Shown: piece after piece, positions 59,851 to 64,000 of the stretch
Position numbering within the stretch: position 1 is the stretch's first letter
How the letters are laid out: the number at the start of each line of letters is the position of its first letter
Assembly: GCA_017506865.1 (NCBI GenBank)
Contig: JAFCMP010000357.1
Coordinates: 5,001-69,000 of the forward strand
Direction: 5' to 3'
DNA: 64,000 nucleotides
Source: Tribonema minus
Taxonomy: Eukaryota; Sar; Xanthophyceae; Tribonematales; Tribonemataceae
Made by a program: the position numbers and the translations under genes
Notes under the pieces: model-generated
What the model was told of the DNA's origin: nothing
The model's database searches: none
The model's input: the letters and a program-made list of their open reading frames with translations, nothing else

Positions 59851-62800
59851 CTAGCGATCCCCGGCCCTCGCTGCTGCAGCTGCAGACAAGCACTGGCCAC
59901 CCCACTGCTGCAGTGCCACCACCACCCCCACTTCGCCATTGGCGGCGGCGCTGGCACTTGCACCGGTGCTGGTACCGGCAATGCTACCAGCCTTTGGGAG
60001 CAGTGCCGCTGATTCTGGTGCCAGGTCTTCCTGTGTCCCCTCTGGTGCAGGTGCATCCTGCTCAGGCGCGTAGTGGGTTGGTGATGCTGCTGCTGCGCCG
60101 ACGCTGGGCAGCAGCTGCTGAAGGAACTCAGAGTATGCAGCCTGCACACGTTCAGGGTGGGGGGGCACAATGGGGGGGGGGTTGAAGTTAGGGTTAAGGT
60201 TGAAGTCAGAGCTGATGGGTGGCAACGCTCATTCCCTAGATTTCAGGCTGCTCGAGCTTAGCTGACAGCACTGGCAAAGAGAGGGGTGGCAAGAAGGATC
60301 CACAGCAGATTTCCGGTGCCATACCGTTCGTGTGAGTGTACGCAGCGGCACCGCCCGCTTGACTCAGATATCCCAGCACATACTGTGTGTTCATGTCGCC
60401 TGAATTATGACCTCTCAGCACGCAAAGTCACCGAAGTAAATGCAGCAGTTGAAGTTTACTCAACAGGTAGCATCTAAGGAGAAATGCCAACGACTTCGAC
60501 ACTTGATGAAGGAGACTTGTATGTCAACAAGGAAGGCCCTCCCTTAATCCTCCGGAGGTAGGGGGCGAGGGACCCACACCCATAGTGTAGAGGAGGCTAG
60601 CAAGGGGTAAGTTGCGCTCAAAGCGGGTCAGAGACCATCGCTCCCACCTCAGCAAAGAATTTTGAACGTGCGTCAAATGCTGATTTGCGTTGAACATGTG
60701 AGCATTAAACTACGTACACCTTGCGAGCATGGATCTGCCTTCCCTGTGATACGGTGTTGTTTCTACGTAAAGCTTCCAGCACCGCGATCTGCAATAATAC
60801 GTTCCGGCAGCAACTTCAAAGCCGTTACGCACAACTTCACTTCCTGAGGAGCGAAAGTAGGGACCATGATGAAAGCACGCTGCAGGCCGTGAAGCGTGGG
60901 CGCAGGCTTGAGCTGCAGTGCGATACGTGCCAAGTGTCACTGCGCTGCACGCGGTCAGCGCCTGTGCAGCAACACTGCACGCGCTGGAGAGCCAGCGCCA
61001 GAATACGCTCGAGGCTTCCTGGGTGTTCCCGCTGGGAGCGGCAACTCGACCCCAGCGCGCTGATTGGTGAACGGTTGCAGCGGTCGTATGTACGCATACC
61101 CGGCACCGCAAAAATCAGCAAGCGTGGCATCATGCAGGTGCATCGGTAGTGTGGAGAATCGCGCGCGCGCCGAAATACCTAAGAAGGCTCGCGCCCTGAA
61201 GGTTCCCTCGTCTACAAGGAATTGCAGGGAGGCTGCCACTTCAACTAACAGACAATAGTGCATCCATGCATCACACAAGGCTGCCCTCACTAAATCCAGC
61301 TGCCAGTCACGCCATCAATGCATCGCACTGACATAAATACATTATACGTTCATACCTTGAGGCTTGGCGGGGCGGCTCCCAGCAGCGCGCTCACCGCGGG
61401 CGCATCGCGCAACAGCGTTGCCGCCACCAGCGCCGTCTCCATGTGCCGAACATGCACCGCCAGGTCTCTCACCACCTCCAGCCACTGCACTGCTGCCACC
61501 GCCGCTTCCGATTCGGGTGGTAGTGACAGAGGCGCTGCTGCCACTGCGGGAGTCACGCTTGCAGCTGCTGGCAGCAGCGGCGGCGGCGGCGGCGGCAGCG
61601 CTGCGCGGCCTACTGCGATGGTGTGCAGCAGATGCGGCAGCTGTGTCTTGAAGTGGTGCAGGAAGGACTGCAGGATGTGCGCCATGGTTTCTTGAGGCGG
61701 TCCGGCGCCACCAGCCTGTAAAGTCAACAGAGATTCACGCAGGGATTGACGCTAAGTTCACACTCAAGCAGCATAGCATACTTCGTAGATCCTTGGCACT
61801 TGCACGGGCTGGCAAGCGCTTCTGTTTTGCATGCATGTTTCACTGAAGGAACTCCAGGTCCCATGTGCCTCGAAACTAGATGGTGATAGTAGTGGTACTA
61901 TACATCTTGCTGTCACAAGCAAGGCAACGCTGGGGGTAAGGGTCAAAAACCAAACTCTTTGGCAGTATACACATCAAATTATTGCAAATTATGGAGCGAA
62001 TCAAATCAAATGGCAAGTCCTGATCACGTATCGCACAAAGGGGAGTACAGGGTACAGGGTTAATTACAGAGCACCGAGTACACTCTCAAGCAAGCGCCTA
62101 TGGTGCTGATGCTCCTTCCGATCGTAACTACCAAACACCAAACTTGTCGTCCATAAGCTGGGGTAGCCAACAATCGCATACTCACGAGACAACACCCCGT
62201 TTGAGCATTAACACTACAGCACACTCTGACATTGCAGCGGCAGGTACGGCAGTTGCGCAAATCCTCACCGCGCCGCTGCGCGCCACCACCCTGAGCGTTG
62301 CCATGACGCGCTCCCTCTCCACGCCAGCATCCCGCCCAGCAGAACTCAGTGCCAGCGCGCAAAATGCAGCATGCGCCTCCGCAGCGCGCATGGCCGTGAG
62401 TCGCCGCCACACAAACCCCGCCAGCACTGCTGCGGCGCTGCGGCCGGGGACTCGCGCGTATGTGCTGGTGGCGCTGGTGTCGCCGTCGGCTAGGGAGAGG
62501 CGGCGCCAGGCACCCGGTGACCCTGTGCATGGCGAATGTGGCAATAGCGTATGTATGAGTATGGTTCTGTGTGCTGCACCATGACACATGCCGCGATAGC
62601 ACCTACTTGAAGTATGAGAATGGTGGCTTGTGCTGCTTGGAAGAGCACACGTATCAATATGCATGTTTGTATAGTGTGTATTGCTGGTGGTGCAAGGGGA
62701 GACTGGAAGTGACAGGTGACCGGGTTGGGTGACTTGATTGGCTGGATAGCATGTCTGTGCACTTCAGTGACACGGCCCATTGTTGCAGTAAATAGTGTAA

Positions 62801-64000
62801 TTGTGGACATGCTTCTAGATTGCTAGTTGGGTAATGTACAGGCTCATGGCACGCTGATCCTCCAGCAGGGCGCGGCTGTGTGCATGCAGGAAGTCAACAT
62901 GCAGCAGTGCTCAGCTGAGAGTGTTTACTTAACTTCATGATTGACTCCAAGGCTGGCGCTCGTTCGCACATCAATCACAAATCAAAACACACCTGACCCC
63001 ACACACGCTCGTGCACAATCCAGACCTCATGTCCAACCTAGACTTCAATTTCAACACAGAAGAACGCATGCGTTCATGACTACCACCTCAGTCACTCAAC
63101 CATTATACTCCCACACAACCTTGCCCCTACCTGGCGACCCAGGTGCGGAGCCGGCGGCGGCGGCATCCGATCTGGGCGACTGCGCAGTGCTCAGCACCGA
63201 TGCAGCAGCGCTCACACGCGGCGACGGGTACGAGTACGCCGCCGGGCTCGCAGCGTCGCCGCGGTGCATGCGCTGGCGCGAGGGGGTGTGCGAGGGGGTG
63301 CCAGCAGCGCTCAACGGAGACAGCGGAGCGGCGTCAACGGGGGTGGAGGGCTGCGATTGGGGGGTGTTTGGGCCGCTGCCGCCCCCCCACAGCAGTGTCC
63401 TGCCGATTCGCCACAGGAGGGAGGGAGGGGGGTCTGCAGGGGGCGTGGGCGGCCGCTGGGACACTTGGAGTTGTGTTGCCTGCAATCGCACGCAAGAGGT
63501 GCACATGCGGTGGATGAGTGAGTGTTGATTGCTACTGTAGAGGTGGTGCCATTGTTGGTGGCGCTCTGCAGTGAGAGGTAGACTTGGTAAATTGCTGCTG
63601 GGGTACTCAGAAACGCCTGTGCGGGGAAAAAAGCAGAATACACAAGAGGTGTGGCTGCTGTGGATATGTAGGCAAGAAAAACAAGTCCCAGGACTCAGTT
63701 TCCTATGGAGGTGCTGACGGAAAAACGCAAAGTTTGAGAGGGGGAAGAGATGACGATTGGACTGACAAGACATGCATCAAATGCCATGAACGTTGGTGGC
63801 TACGACATGTCGCCTCCATTGCAGCATCAGCATGTAATTGGCCCGTTGATTGATGGCAATGCACAGCATTTGCTCACAGCGCGGGGCACAGTGCTGGCTC
63901 AGCATAGTGTGCCAGTATTGACTGTGAATGCATACACTATCCTAACACCCTTGGAAGTTTTGATGTTTGCCCATACTCACACCACTTCGGCCCGTCACAA
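59851..64000 (-). CDS. Unrecognised protein, 3' part (runs off the right edge)
   Basis: Four minus-strand exons chain in phase: 63479-63131, 62522-62269, 61715-61356 and 60141-59851 (stop). The first carries a Pro/Ser/Ala-rich low-complexity segment with LLWRIGRTLLWGG. The second is helix-rich (YARVPGRSAAAVLAGFVWRR, AAEAHAAFCALALSSAG). The third is also helical (AHILQSFLHHFKTQLPHLL, then AAVQWLEVVRDLAVHVRH), with a Pro-rich loop between. The last begins AAYSEFLQQLLPSVG and ends in an Ala-rich tail. Such a helical layout occurs in trafficking or scaffold proteins, but no family was recognised. Earlier exons must lie beyond position 64000; a donor-like gtgagt near 63975-63981 suggests one straddles the edge. 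The intron 60142-61355 holds the second copy of a dispersed repeat. Confidence 0.62.
60535..61180. repeat. Dispersed repeat, copy B
   Basis: This intronic block matches copy A (3385-3870) at several segments. These include 60813-60850, which corresponds to the reverse complement of 3661-3700, and 60880-60931, which corresponds to 3737-3790 in the same orientation. Its open frames contain no recognised domain. Confidence 0.55.

Overview
The window looks like nuclear DNA from a eukaryote with intron-rich protein genes. Introns are mostly 200-1000 bases, with GT donors (often gtgagt or gtatgt) and acceptors ending in (t)gcag. Coding exons are GC-rich and introns are rich in TG/CA and GCA. CAG/CGG-type microsatellites and GGGTTA-like motifs are scattered through introns and intergenic DNA. 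Together with a membrane-anchored FkbM methyltransferase, a plastid-style pterin dehydratase, a poly-Ala/Gly coiled-coil protein and a secreted beta-glucanase, this fits a green alga (Chlorophyceae-like). That assignment is an inference: two genes (an animal/fungal-type glutamate-cysteine ligase and an inward-rectifier K+ channel) are not typical of plants. There are no bacterial operons, rRNA, convincing tRNA or CRISPR arrays.

Layout. 1-2861: no clear gene; low-complexity CAG/CGG DNA, a (CAGCGG)n tract and a CA repeat. 2862-6751 (-): FkbM-family methyltransferase, four exons. 9140-10078 (-): 4a-hydroxytetrahydrobiopterin dehydratase, two exons, the first transit-peptide-like. About 12.5-17.5 kb (+): an unrecognised multi-pass membrane protein whose later exons chain in phase. 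18.5-19.15 kb (-): a frameshifted relic of the C-terminal half of a TnpB/Fanzor-like nuclease. 20077-27191 (+): complete seven-exon glutamate-cysteine ligase with a foldback transposon-like element in intron 5. 28277-29114 (-): small unrecognised membrane protein, three exons. 29829-42851 (-): Kir-type K+ channel, about 15 exons, one of only 19 nt. 44318-48048 (-): long Ala/Gly-rich coiled-coil protein that reads through only with two +1 frame shifts. 49330-58409 (+): secreted GH16 beta-glucanase with four CBM6-like modules, 12 exons. 59851-64000 (-): 3' part of an unrecognised gene running off the right edge.

Exon structures were rebuilt by hand from splice dinucleotides, reading phase and family conservation. 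For the ligase, glucanase, Kir (from 39440 downward), FkbM and pterin genes every junction is phase-consistent and the assembled protein reads through to a stop. The genes have unrelated jobs (glutathione synthesis, ion transport, wall/storage glucan turnover, pterin recycling or Rubisco assembly), so no pathway cluster is proposed. The most unusual items are the Fanzor-like relic, the foldback element in the ligase intron, the pore microexon of the Kir gene, the double +1 shift in the coiled-coil gene, and a dispersed repeat pair carrying an internally inverted block.
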